A stretch of DNA of 64,000 nucleotides. Origin: an uncultured Acidobacteriota bacterium (GTDB taxonomy: Bacteria; Acidobacteriota; Terriglobia; Bryobacterales; Bryobacteraceae). Within the stretch, counting starts at the first letter, position 1; each line of letters begins with the position of its first letter. The stretch spans positions 33,654 to 97,653 of the forward strand of contig CADECY010000018.1 in assembly GCA_902825945.1 (NCBI GenBank), read 5' to 3'. Below, piece by piece: positions 52,100-59,941 of this stretch. The position numbers and the translations under genes were made by a program. The notes below the pieces were generated by a model. The model was not told where the DNA came from. It saw only the letters and a list, made by a program, of their open reading frames with translations, and made no database searches.

Positions 52100-52864
52100 A
52101 TGCTGCACATTCTGTTTCCCGTGGCCTTCTCACCGCAGTGTGACCGGATGGCGCCGCTGGTAGCGTCGGTGGCAAGGCGCTTCCAATCGCGCGTAACGCT
52201 GATGCATGTTCTCGAGCTTTCTCCGCTGGCCTCCGATTTCGCGGTGATGCAGGAACACTTTCAGACGCTATCGGAGGAGTTGCAAGGCCGCTTGAAGGCG
52301 TTTCACGCCACCGACTTCGAGGGCATCGAGACCGATCATGTTTTCAAGCTCGGCCAGGCGGCGCACGAGATCGTGAACTTCGCCCATTCCCAAAAGGCCG
52401 ATCTCATCATGATGCCGACGCATGGATTCACGCGCTTCCGGCAGTTGCTGCTCGGCTCGGTCACCTCCGCGGTGCTACACGATGCGCGGTGTCCGGTATG
52501 GACAACGGCACATGCCGAGGAGGCCCCGGAGACCGGCGGACAATTCCGCTCGGTCGTCTGCGCGGTGGATCTGAGCCTATCGTCGTCATCGATCGTGGAG
52601 TGGGCCGAGTACTTCGCTCATCGCTTCGAAGCGGAGCTACATGTGGTGCATGCGGGAAAGGCGAACGGCGTTCCGGGAGTCGCGAAACCGGTCGAGTTGA
52701 TCGATCCCACGCACGTGGGCAGGTCCGTCGCGGTGGCCGCGGAGAGGCATCAGGCCGATTTGCTCGTGATCGGCCGCGGCCGGATACAGGGGGTGCTCGG
52801 CCGGTTGCGGTCGAACGCGCACGACATCATCCGGATGTCACCTTGTCCGGTGCTGAGCGTATAG
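52100..52864 (+). CDS. Universal stress protein, two UspA domains (second)
   Basis: 254 aa from ATG 52100 after GGAGGGAG; an upstream frame runs into the previous gene. First domain HILFPVAFSPQCDRMAPLVA through MMPTHGFTRFRQLLLGSVTS, second domain FRSVVCAVDLSLSSSSIVEW through QADLLVIGRGRIQGVLGRLR. Closely parallels the preceding gene in length and layout; a tandem duplication is likely. The MMPTHGF and LLLGSVTS elements keep the nucleotide-binding signature. Confidence 0.9.
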   Translation: MLHILFPVAFSPQCDRMAPLVASVARRFQSRVTLMHVLELSPLASDFAVMQEHFQTLSEELQGRLKAFHATDFEGIETDHVFKLGQAAHEIVNFAHSQKADLIMMPTHGFTRFRQLLLGSVTSAVLHDARCPVWTTAHAEEAPETGGQFRSVVCAVDLSLSSSSIVEWAEYFAHRFEAELHVVHAGKANGVPGVAKPVELIDPTHVGRSVAVAAERHQADLLVIGRGRIQGVLGRLRSNAHDIIRMSPCPVLSV

Positions 52865-52867
52865 GAA

Positions 52868-53458
52868 TCAACGCCCCGAAGGTGGGCCAAAGATGCTCTT
52901 CAATTGATTGAAGGCATAGGGCGCGAACAACGCCGCTCCACCGAGCAGGTAGGTTCCGATGCCATCGAGCGGCGGGATCTTGCTCTCGACGAAGAGGCTC
53001 CAAGTGATTGCGTTGCCGATCCCGAGCAGGACCACGGCCAGCACCAGCAGGCCGAACATCGCGATCATCCGGCTTGCGCTTCCAACCATGGCTGGTTCCT
53101 CGACTGTCGTCGCCGCCGCGTTTTCGGCGGCGGGATTGCGGGTTGTGGTTCTCCTCGCCGAGGACGCCTCTTCCGACATGACTTCCGACAACTTGAAGCG
53201 ATCGTCGTGTCTCAATGGCACGAGTACGAGAAGGCTGCCCAGAACGAGAAGCGCCGTGGTGAGCCAGAACACATGATTGTAGGCGTCGATCGCCTGCTGC
53301 CGGGTCACGGTCACCGTTCCTGTAGGTCCTGCGGGACCCGTGGGTCCCGTGACGCCAGTCGCGCCCGTGCTTCCCGTGGGACCCGTCTGTGCTTGCATAT
53401 TGTCCACCGCGCTGGCAATCGCCAGCGCGAAGACCATCACGCGAATCAACGCCGCCAT
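52868..53458 (-). CDS. Membrane protein with collagen-like Gly-X-Y run
   Basis: 196 aa from ATG 53458 (GAGAAGGAGGCGACG upstream); a longer frame exists. A signal-like start (AALIRVMVFALAIASAVDNM) is followed by TGPTGSTGATGVTGPTGPAG, about eight Gly-X-Y triplets dominated by Thr and Pro. Two or three membrane helices come next (VFWLTTALLVLGSLLVLVPL; MIAMFGLLVLAVVLLGIGNA; and a weaker one). No family recognised. It converges on the stress operon (3 bases between stops). Such a short collagen repeat beside membrane helices may organise a trimer. Confidence 0.6.
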   Translation of the reverse strand: MAALIRVMVFALAIASAVDNMQAQTGPTGSTGATGVTGPTGPAGPTGTVTVTRQQAIDAYNHVFWLTTALLVLGSLLVLVPLRHDDRFKLSEVMSEEASSARRTTTRNPAAENAAATTVEEPAMVGSASRMIAMFGLLVLAVVLLGIGNAITWSLFVESKIPPLDGIGTYLLGGAALFAPYAFNQLKSIFGPPSGR

Positions 53459-53507
53459 CGTCGCCTCCTTCTCTGGCGACAATATATCACGCCGGCTCGA
53501 GCCGCAC

Positions 53508-54437
53508 TTACAGTCCGAGCCTTGCCGCCGGATTGTCGCGGAACAACGATCCTTCGCGAATGTAGCGCCGCACCATCGCGACGCTACGATGTCCGGTCTG
53601 CCGCATGATCGCCAGTTCGCTCGCTCCGTTCATCGATGCCTGTGTGGCCATTCCCGCGCGCAAACTGTGGCCAGCGTAAGAAGCCGGATCGAAGCCAGCC
53701 TCGGCCACCATCCGCTTGATGATCTGCCCGATCGAATCCGGATGCAGGCGCGACTGGCTCGCGTGGCCCTGCCGCGTCACTCCGCGAAATAGCGGACCTT
53801 CGACAATCGCCGCCGCCTCGCGCCATGCCGCCACGGCGCGCACCGGACACGTCTCTTCGCTTTCTCCAAACGGAATCGCCACATTGCGGCCTTCCGCTTC
53901 GGGATCGGTCTTCGAGCGCCGCACGCGAATCGTCAGCCCTTCCGATCTCTCCCGCAGATCACGGACGTCGATCTCCGCCAGTTCGGACCGGCGGAATCCG
54001 CCCGCGAATCCAACGAGGATCAGCGCGCGATCACGAACGCCCGAGAGGTCCGCGGGCAATGCGGCCAGTACTTTTCGGATGTCATCGGTGAGCAGCGGCG
54101 CTTTCGTCACCGGCGCGATGCCCTTTACGCGGCGGATTCCTTTCAGCGTTTCGCCGACCACGGCGTGCTCCAGACTCGCCGGCGATCCGAGCCCGGCGGT
54201 TTGAAACGCTTTCGTGATCGAGCTGAGCCGCCGCGTGAGGGTAGACGCACGATGCGAATCGGCGAGTGACGCCAGGTAAAGCGCCACTGTTTGCGGCTCG
54301 GCGCGCAACGGTTCCACACCGTTCACCTCACACCACGACGCGAAGTGGTGCCAGTCGGACTGATAGGCGCGGCGCGTGTTCGCCGCCTTGGCTGCTCCGA
54401 TGTACTCGCGGACCTTCTCCGCGGCTTCACCGGTCAC
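53508..54437 (-). CDS. Tyrosine recombinase (XerC/integrase-like, 309 aa)
   Basis: Start is the GTG at 54437, overlapping the RraA-like stop (GTGA); an open extension upstream lies in that gene. The core-binding domain (TRRAYQSDWHHFASWCEVNG) is followed by a catalytic domain with R149 (FAGGFRRSELAE), K176 (RRSKTD), H257/R260 (AGHSLRAG), H283 (RQTGHRSVAM) and Y292 (RRYIREGS). All six residues are intact. Function could be chromosome dimer resolution or integration of a mobile element; no repeats typical of att sites or integron attC sites were found. Confidence 0.87.
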   Translation of the reverse strand: MTGEAAEKVREYIGAAKAANTRRAYQSDWHHFASWCEVNGVEPLRAEPQTVALYLASLADSHRASTLTRRLSSITKAFQTAGLGSPASLEHAVVGETLKGIRRVKGIAPVTKAPLLTDDIRKVLAALPADLSGVRDRALILVGFAGGFRRSELAEIDVRDLRERSEGLTIRVRRSKTDPEAEGRNVAIPFGESEETCPVRAVAAWREAAAIVEGPLFRGVTRQGHASQSRLHPDSIGQIIKRMVAEAGFDPASYAGHSLRAGMATQASMNGASELAIMRQTGHRSVAMVRRYIREGSLFRDNPAARLGL

Positions 54438-55135
54438 TTCGAGAATCCGTATTGCTTCAACAGCGCACTGACCTGTTGCCGCTTCTCTCTGGGCGCGATG
54501 TCCGGCTGGCGTAGGACGAAATGGGCCTCGTGTTCGAAGGCGCGCATCTTCGCGGCACGTTCGGGCAGCGCCTCGAGGCACGCGGGTGGAATCCGGATCA
54601 CGCCTTCCGCGCTTCCGTGAATCACGTCCCCAGGATTCACCACGATGCCACCCACCTCGACCGGATCATTGATCGACTTCACCCGCAGCGCGCAGTGATG
54701 GATCGTTCTGCCCTTGGCGAACGCATGGAACGGGATCGTGAGAAAGCCCGCGACGTCGCGCAGTCCGCCATCGGTCACCACGCCCGTGCAGCCCACCGAA
54801 TGAAGCATCTTCGCCATGCCGTCGCCGAGGATACACTCGTGGTCCGGCCGCGAACCGGCGGCTTTCACCACCCACACCAAAGGACCTTCCTTTTCGCGCA
54901 TCTCATCGAGCTGCCGATAGTAGGGCTCCATGTCCCACTCGCTTGCCGGCGTGCTCGAATCGAGTTCGCACGTCACTGCGACTCCCACCATCGGTCCGAT
55001 GCCCGGGGTCTGGCATTGGATCGATCCGCCCATGTAGAACTGGGCGGGGGGCGTGGGATCGATGTATCCGATCGTGTTGGCGAGCAGCGCCGAATCGAAT
55101 TCGAGGAGTTGGCGAAGAGTGGCGGAAATGGACAC
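54434..55135 (-). CDS. RraA-like / HMG aldolase-like protein
   Basis: 233 aa from GTG 55135 (SISATLRQLLEFDSALLANT). The RraA/4-hydroxy-4-methyl-2-oxoglutarate aldolase family pattern is seen in GPMVGVAVTCEL, the catalytic VGCTGVVTDGGLRDVAGF (G...RD) and GGIVVNPGDVIHGSAEGVIR. In cells these are Mg-dependent oxaloacetate decarboxylases/aldolases or RNase E-binding proteins; in a soil heterotroph a sugar-acid role is more likely. It is divergent from the phosphoesterase gene across 34 bases and overlaps the recombinase by GTGA. Confidence 0.75.
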   Translation of the reverse strand: MSISATLRQLLEFDSALLANTIGYIDPTPPAQFYMGGSIQCQTPGIGPMVGVAVTCELDSSTPASEWDMEPYYRQLDEMREKEGPLVWVVKAAGSRPDHECILGDGMAKMLHSVGCTGVVTDGGLRDVAGFLTIPFHAFAKGRTIHHCALRVKSINDPVEVGGIVVNPGDVIHGSAEGVIRIPPACLEALPERAAKMRAFEHEAHFVLRQPDIAPREKRQQVSALLKQYGFSK

Positions 55136-55169
55136 GCGAAACGAGCGTAACACGGCTATACTGCCCGTT

Positions 55170-56036
55170 GTGCGCATCACACGCCGTCAGGCGCTCTCGA
55201 CACTCGCCGCCCCAGCCGCGCTTGCTGCCGCCGCGCCAGCGAAGTTCCGATTCGTCCACGTGACGGATCTCCACATCCAGCCTGAACTTCGCGCCGCCGA
55301 ACGATGCCGCCAGTGTCTCGACGCGATCAATCGTGAGCGGCCCGCCTTTGTCATCGCCGGCGGAGACCTCGTGTTCGATGCGCTGGCTGTTCCGCGCGAC
55401 CGCGCCAAGCTTCTGTTCGACCTCTACACCGATACGGCGAAGCGCATTGAAGCCCCACTCCACAACACGCTCGGCAATCACGACGTGTTCGGGCTCTATG
55501 AGCGCAGTGGCGTTTCGCCAGCGCAATCGGGCTATGGCAAGAAGATGTACGAAGACCGGATCGGCGCGCGCTACTACTCGTTCGATGTGCAAGGCTGGCA
55601 CTTCATCGTGCTCGACTCGATTGGACTCACCTCGTCGCGAACCTATGTCGGCTCGATCGACGAAGAGCAAATCGGATGGCTCCGGCGCGATCTCGAGCGG
55701 ACGGGCCCCTCGGCACCCATCGTCGTCGTGACGCACGTTCCGCTATCGACGGGTGTCCTGCAATGGATGATGCCGAAGCACGATTGGAAGATGATCGTCG
55801 TCAACAACGCCGCCGAGGTGCTCGAACTGCTCCATCGCTACAACGTGAAGGCGGTGCTGCAGGGCCACACGCATATCGTCGAGACGCTGCAATATCGCGG
55901 ATGTCAGTACATCACCTCGGGCTCGGTGGCCGGAGAATCATGGAAGGGTCCGAAATGGGGGATTCACCCGGAAGGCTTCGGGGTGCTCCATGTCGAAGTC
56001 AATTCGATCTCCTGGTCGTACAAGACGTACGGATGA
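55170..56036 (+). CDS. Exported calcineurin-like metallophosphoesterase
   Basis: 288 aa from GTG 55170 (RITRRQALSTLAAPAALA), a twin-arginine export signal. Metal ligands are clear: HVTDLHIQ (DxH), AGGDLVFDAL (GD), NTLGNHDVFG (GNHD), VVVTHVPLST and LQGHTHIVE. Binuclear-metal phosphoesterase, probably periplasmic. It stands 34 bases from the divergent RraA-like start, so both promoters overlap; the deacetylase gene follows 37 bases downstream and may be cotranscribed. Confidence 0.88.
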   Translation: MRITRRQALSTLAAPAALAAAAPAKFRFVHVTDLHIQPELRAAERCRQCLDAINRERPAFVIAGGDLVFDALAVPRDRAKLLFDLYTDTAKRIEAPLHNTLGNHDVFGLYERSGVSPAQSGYGKKMYEDRIGARYYSFDVQGWHFIVLDSIGLTSSRTYVGSIDEEQIGWLRRDLERTGPSAPIVVVTHVPLSTGVLQWMMPKHDWKMIVVNNAAEVLELLHRYNVKAVLQGHTHIVETLQYRGCQYITSGSVAGESWKGPKWGIHPEGFGVLHVEVNSISWSYKTYG

Positions 56037-56073
56037 GCCGTTCTACACTTGAAGGTTGAACGGATCAGTCCCC

Positions 56074-56898
56074 ATGCAGTCCCGGCCATCGGCGATCTTG
56101 ATGTACCATTCGCTCGATCAATCGGGCTCGCCGGTATCGATCACGCCGGAGATGTTTCGCGCCCACATGCGAATCCTGACGGGGCAGGGAATTCCAGTGG
56201 TGCCCTTGGGGCAAGCCGCCAGCAAGCCGGGCTCGGTCGCACTGACATTCGATGATGCGTTCCGCAACTTCAGTGAGCATGCGCTGCCCGAACTGGCGCG
56301 CTATCGATTTCCCGCCACCGTCTTCGCGGTGAGCGGTTTCTGCGGCCGGAAGAATGACTGGCCTGGACAACCAGCGGGAATCCCGATCCTGCCGCTCATG
56401 TCGTGGAGCGAACTGCGCGACGCGGCATCGGCCGGCGTCGCGATCGGCGCGCACACGGTCACACATCCGAGACTCGACGAGATTGACGAGGCATCCGCGA
56501 GCCGCGAGATCCAGGATTCGGCCGGAGAGATCGAAGACCGGCTCGGCCTCGCCCCGGGCTCGTTCGCTTATCCCTACGGCGCGGCCTCGCGGGCGGTGCG
56601 CGAATTGGTGGACTCGCGTTTCGAGTACGCGGTCTCGACCGAACTCGACTACGCATCGGCTGCCAGCGATCCGCATTGGCTGCCGCGAATCGACGCATAC
56701 TATTTCCAGTCAGAGGCGCTCTTCCGGCGCCTGTTCTCAGCCTCGGGTGCTTTGTACCTGCAAGTACGGCGCGGATTGCGAAGCGCAAAGGGCCGCGGAG
56801 CCGCGGCGCCAACAGTGGAGGAACGCGGTGCGATTCGGGCGGTGACCGGCTCCGTTTTGCGCGGGTTAGTCAAGAGACTGCGGAGGCCCGGAGCTTGA
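56074..56898 (+). CDS. NodB-type polysaccharide deacetylase
   Basis: 274 aa from ATG 56074 (SAILMYHSLDQSGSPVSI); a TTG at 56056 is possible. Metal-dependent de-N-acetylase of polysaccharides: motif 1 VALTFDDAFRNF (TFDD), motif 2 GAHTVTHPRLDEID (HxxxH), motif 3 FAYPYGAASR. No N-terminal signal is obvious, so it may be cytoplasmic or membrane-associated. The last 40 residues (RSAKGRGAAAPTVEERGAIR ...) are encoded by a repeat also found at 58054 in another frame. The stop overlaps the next start as TTGA. Confidence 0.85.
   Translation: MQSRPSAILMYHSLDQSGSPVSITPEMFRAHMRILTGQGIPVVPLGQAASKPGSVALTFDDAFRNFSEHALPELARYRFPATVFAVSGFCGRKNDWPGQPAGIPILPLMSWSELRDAASAGVAIGAHTVTHPRLDEIDEASASREIQDSAGEIEDRLGLAPGSFAYPYGAASRAVRELVDSRFEYAVSTELDYASAASDPHWLPRIDAYYFQSEALFRRLFSASGALYLQVRRGLRSAKGRGAAAPTVEERGAIRAVTGSVLRGLVKRLRRPGA
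56780..56868 (+). repeat. 89-bp dispersed repeat, copy A (deacetylase frame)
   Basis: About 78 of 89 bases match 58054-58142 by eye. Landmark shared stretches are GAAGCGCAAAG, GCGGAGCCGCGG and GACCGGCTCCGTTTTGCGCG. Here it encodes the last part of the deacetylase in one frame; at copy B it encodes a different peptide. Confidence 0.75.
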
Positions 56899-58055
56899 GC
56901 GGACCGCGGTTGATCGGGCTATCCGCAGCGGTGATCGCCTTTGTTGCCGAATGGTCGATCGTGGGCGCCACGTTCGGGGGCGATTGGACCGGCCTGTTCC
57001 ACACTGGATCGCTCTCCGGGATCGACACGGCCCGGCTCGGGGAGAGTGTCGCGCTTAGCTTCGGCGGCCATGGCTATGACGGACAGTATTATCACCTGAT
57101 CGCGCACGATCCCTTCATGAAGCGGGGTCTCGAGAAGCAGTGTGACGCGCCGAGGCTGCGCTATCGCCGGATTCTCGTGCCGCTGCTCGGATCGATCGTG
57201 GGGCTCGCGAATGCAAACTGGATCGATCCCGCGCTGCACGCGGCCAACATCGGCTTCATCGCGCTCGGCGCCTACTGGGCCGCGATCCTCGCCATGCGCG
57301 CCGGGCGGTCGCATGTCTGGGGCCTGCTCACGTTGTTGTCGCCCGCGGTGATCATCGGCATGCCGCGTTTCCTCGTCGACATCCCGATACAATCGCTCGC
57401 GCTCGGATGCGCGGTCTACGCGGGACGCTCACCGCGCCTCTTCTACCTGCTGCTCGCCACCGCTCCGCTCGTACGCGATACCGGAGCGTTACTCGCCGCG
57501 GGCTGGTGCGCCTATCTGCTGTGGAATCGCCGCTGGAAGGAAGTCGGAGTCTATGCCACGTGCGCGATTCCCGTCTGCTTGTGGTGGTGGTGGGTTCAAA
57601 CACGAACAGCCGATTTTGTTTCGCACCTCTTCGTCGGCGGCGACATGGGATCGATCCTGATGCGCATCCCGATCGCGGCCTTCATCGGACGATTCTTCGA
57701 GCCGTTCCTGCCACCCGAGGTACATTGGGTCAGCACGGTGACGGATTACGTTTCGCTCGTGGGCGTGGCGATCGCGCTCGTGCTGATCTATCTTCACTGG
57801 TTTCGCAACCGGCATGATCCGGCAATGTGGATCGTAGCGGCATTGGCGTCGATGGTGCCGATCGCCGGCGGCGGTATCGGCTGGTACGACCCGCTCGGAT
57901 ATCCGCGCGTTCTCTCTCCGTGGATCGCGATGCTGGCCTTCGACGGCGTGCTGTCGCGGCGTTGGCTCCATGTGGTTCCGTTCGTGATGATGCTGCCGCG
58001 GATTGCGATTCAGTTCGCGCCGGATATGCTTGCCGTGGTGCGGTGGCTGATATGA
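56895..58055 (+). CDS. Polytopic membrane protein of envelope glycan operon
   Basis: 386 aa, TTG start at 56895 overlapping the deacetylase stop; longer frames run into that gene. Around ten hydrophobic helices, with a conserved-looking loop GYDGQYYHLIAHDPFMKRGL after the first and GMPRFLVDIPIQ and WGGIGWYDPLGYPRVLSP later. The GYDGQYY(H) and R-rich loop pattern recurs in membrane proteins of GT-like (DUF-type) families in Bryobacterales, but I cannot name the family. Ends with an ATGA overlap to the next gene. Confidence 0.65.
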   Translation: MSGPRLIGLSAAVIAFVAEWSIVGATFGGDWTGLFHTGSLSGIDTARLGESVALSFGGHGYDGQYYHLIAHDPFMKRGLEKQCDAPRLRYRRILVPLLGSIVGLANANWIDPALHAANIGFIALGAYWAAILAMRAGRSHVWGLLTLLSPAVIIGMPRFLVDIPIQSLALGCAVYAGRSPRLFYLLLATAPLVRDTGALLAAGWCAYLLWNRRWKEVGVYATCAIPVCLWWWWVQTRTADFVSHLFVGGDMGSILMRIPIAAFIGRFFEPFLPPEVHWVSTVTDYVSLVGVAIALVLIYLHWFRNRHDPAMWIVAALASMVPIAGGGIGWYDPLGYPRVLSPWIAMLAFDGVLSRRWLHVVPFVMMLPRIAIQFAPDMLAVVRWLI

Positions 58056-59941
58056 AGCGCAAAGTGCTGCGGAGCCGCGGTGCCAACGGTGGAGAAGCCC
58101 GGAGCGATTCGGGCGGCGACCGGCTCCGTTTTGCGCGTGTTCCTTTTAACGCGTTCCTCGGATGGTTGCTGCTCGCCGCCGCCGGGCAGGCTGCGCTGCT
58201 TTCGTTCGTCGATGCGGGTCCGCTGATTCACTTCCAGCACTATCGATTCGCCGCCAAGGCGACTGTGTGGGCCATCGCAGTCATGGCAGTGCAGTCAGCG
58301 CTGGTGATTCGAGCGCTGCCGCGACTTCCGCGAGCCTCGATCGCGATCGCGGCGGTGCTCGCCGCGATTCCTTCGCCGGATCCATCAGCCTACGCGATTG
58401 AAGCCGCGCTGGCATCGGCTGCCGTGATCATCAACCTTGCCAATTTCTGGATGCTCGCCCGCGCCATCCCGGAGCCGTTGCGCGACTTGGTCAACCGGCT
58501 CCTCGACTCTCGCTGGCTCGTGCCCGCCGCCGCAGTCTGGTGCTTCGCGGTTCCCGCGCTGCTGAGCGCACTCGCCTATCAGAGGCATCCGCACATCTCT
58601 GACGAGGTGAGCATCCTGTTCCACGCGCGATACTTCACCGAAGGGCTTTGGTTCATGCCGCTGCCGCCCGTTCCTGAGGCGTTCAAGATGGACCTGATGA
58701 CTCAGCGCGCGGATCGCTGGTATTCGCCTTTTCCTCCGGGCTGGCCGGCGCTGCTGTCGCTCGGCGTGCGCGCGGGCGTTCCGTGGCTGATGAATCCTTT
58801 GTTGAACGCGGCGAACCTGCTGCTGGCGAGCGCGCTGCTCCGGCGAATCCTCGATTCGCGCACGGCCGCGCTGGCCTCATTGTTGTTCGCGTTGTCGCCG
58901 TGGGCCCTTTTCCTCGCGATGAGCTACATGACTCATACGTTCAGCCTGACCTGCGGAATCGCGGGTGCCTACTGTGTCGCACGATCACGAGAAAGCGGCT
59001 CGCCAGCTTGGGCAGTATTGGCGGGCTTTGCTGCCGGAGCCGCCACCTGGATCCGTCCACTCGAAGGCATTGTCGTCGCGATCCTGCTTGGCTTGTGGCT
59101 GCTCGGCACGCGGCGGACCGCTGCTGTCGCAATGGCTGTGAGTGGCGCGATCACCGCTTCCGTGCAACTCGCCTACAACGCCCTTATCACCGGCAACGCG
59201 CGCACCTTTCCGGTGATGGAGTACTTCGACCTCAACTATTCACCGCCCGGCCGCAACGCTCTGGGATTCGGACCCACCCGCGGATTTGACTGGCCCATCG
59301 ACGTGTGGCCGGGACATAGTCCGGCGGAAGCGCTGTTGAACAGTTTCGCCAATGCGATCACGCTGAACACCGAACTGCTCGGGTGGGCGATGGGTTCGCT
59401 CGTCCTGCTCGGCGCGCTGCGGAAGTTTGCGCGCACCGATTGGTGGATGATCGCGGTGTGCGCGGGCTCGGTGATCTCGCAAGCATTCTACTGGTACGGC
59501 AGCGGACCCGACTTCGGTCCGCGATACTGGTTCCCGATCGTGATTCCAATTTCGGTACTGGTGGCGCGCGTGCTGCGGGATCTCGACGCCGTCCCCGCAG
59601 GACTCGCGCTATCGGCCGTCGCGATGCTGCTCTTCATTCCCTGGCGCGCCGCCGACAAGTATCGCGGCTACCTGCGCATGAGTCCGGATGTTCTCAAACT
59701 CGCCGCCACGCATCGCTTCGGCAACGCGCTCGTTTTCGTTCGAGGCGATGAGTATCCGGACTACGCGAGCGCCGGTGTTTACAACCCAATCGGATTGCGC
59801 GAGGGTCCGGTGTACGTGCGAGAAGGTTCGCCGGAACGGGAAGCGGCGTTGCGCGCCGCGTTCCCGAACCGGCCGGTTTGGCGCGTGGACGGCCCCACGA
59901 TCACGGGCGGCGGCTATCGCGTCTCGGAAGGTCCGAAGTGA
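58052..59941 (+). CDS. ArnT/PMT-like membrane glycosyltransferase
   Basis: 629 aa, ATG 58052 overlapping the previous stop. The first 30 residues (MKRKVLRSRGANGGEARSD...) come from the dispersed repeat, and the membrane protein proper begins at PFNAFLGWLLLAAAGQAALL. A GT-C-type glycosyltransferase is suggested by the luminal acidic loop HPHISDEVSILFHARYFTEG after the early helices, MDLMTQRADRWYSPFPPGWP, and NAANLLLASALLRRILDSRT; then a C-terminal soluble part. Members use polyprenyl-linked sugars to modify lipid or protein outside. Neighbouring deacetylase and FAD enzyme support envelope glycan work. Confidence 0.75.
   Translation: MKRKVLRSRGANGGEARSDSGGDRLRFARVPFNAFLGWLLLAAAGQAALLSFVDAGPLIHFQHYRFAAKATVWAIAVMAVQSALVIRALPRLPRASIAIAAVLAAIPSPDPSAYAIEAALASAAVIINLANFWMLARAIPEPLRDLVNRLLDSRWLVPAAAVWCFAVPALLSALAYQRHPHISDEVSILFHARYFTEGLWFMPLPPVPEAFKMDLMTQRADRWYSPFPPGWPALLSLGVRAGVPWLMNPLLNAANLLLASALLRRILDSRTAALASLLFALSPWALFLAMSYMTHTFSLTCGIAGAYCVARSRESGSPAWAVLAGFAAGAATWIRPLEGIVVAILLGLWLLGTRRTAAVAMAVSGAITASVQLAYNALITGNARTFPVMEYFDLNYSPPGRNALGFGPTRGFDWPIDVWPGHSPAEALLNSFANAITLNTELLGWAMGSLVLLGALRKFARTDWWMIAVCAGSVISQAFYWYGSGPDFGPRYWFPIVIPISVLVARVLRDLDAVPAGLALSAVAMLLFIPWRAADKYRGYLRMSPDVLKLAATHRFGNALVFVRGDEYPDYASAGVYNPIGLREGPVYVREGSPEREAALRAAFPNRPVWRVDGPTITGGGYRVSEGPK
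58054..58142 (+). repeat. 89-bp dispersed repeat, copy B (start of glycosyltransferase gene)
   Basis: Starts two bases into the ATG of the glycosyltransferase gene and runs to about codon 30. Frame relative to the repeat differs from copy A, so the two copies encode unrelated peptides (KRKVLRSRGANGGEARSDSG here, RSAKGRGAAAPTVEERG there). Confidence 0.75.

Noticed and set aside
53340..53400. Possible short tandem repeat or CRISPR-like array
   Set aside because: The periodicity is 9 bases or less and is explained by Gly-X-Y codons of the collagen-like protein; no 25-40 base repeats or spacers.
54361..54581. Longer N-terminus of the tyrosine recombinase
   Set aside because: The extra 48 residues are the shadow of the RraA-like gene; the GTGA overlap gives a better start.
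54903..55736. Minus-strand frame across the RraA/phosphoesterase divergent region
   Set aside because: Overlaps two genes with clear motifs; composition is that of a shadow frame.
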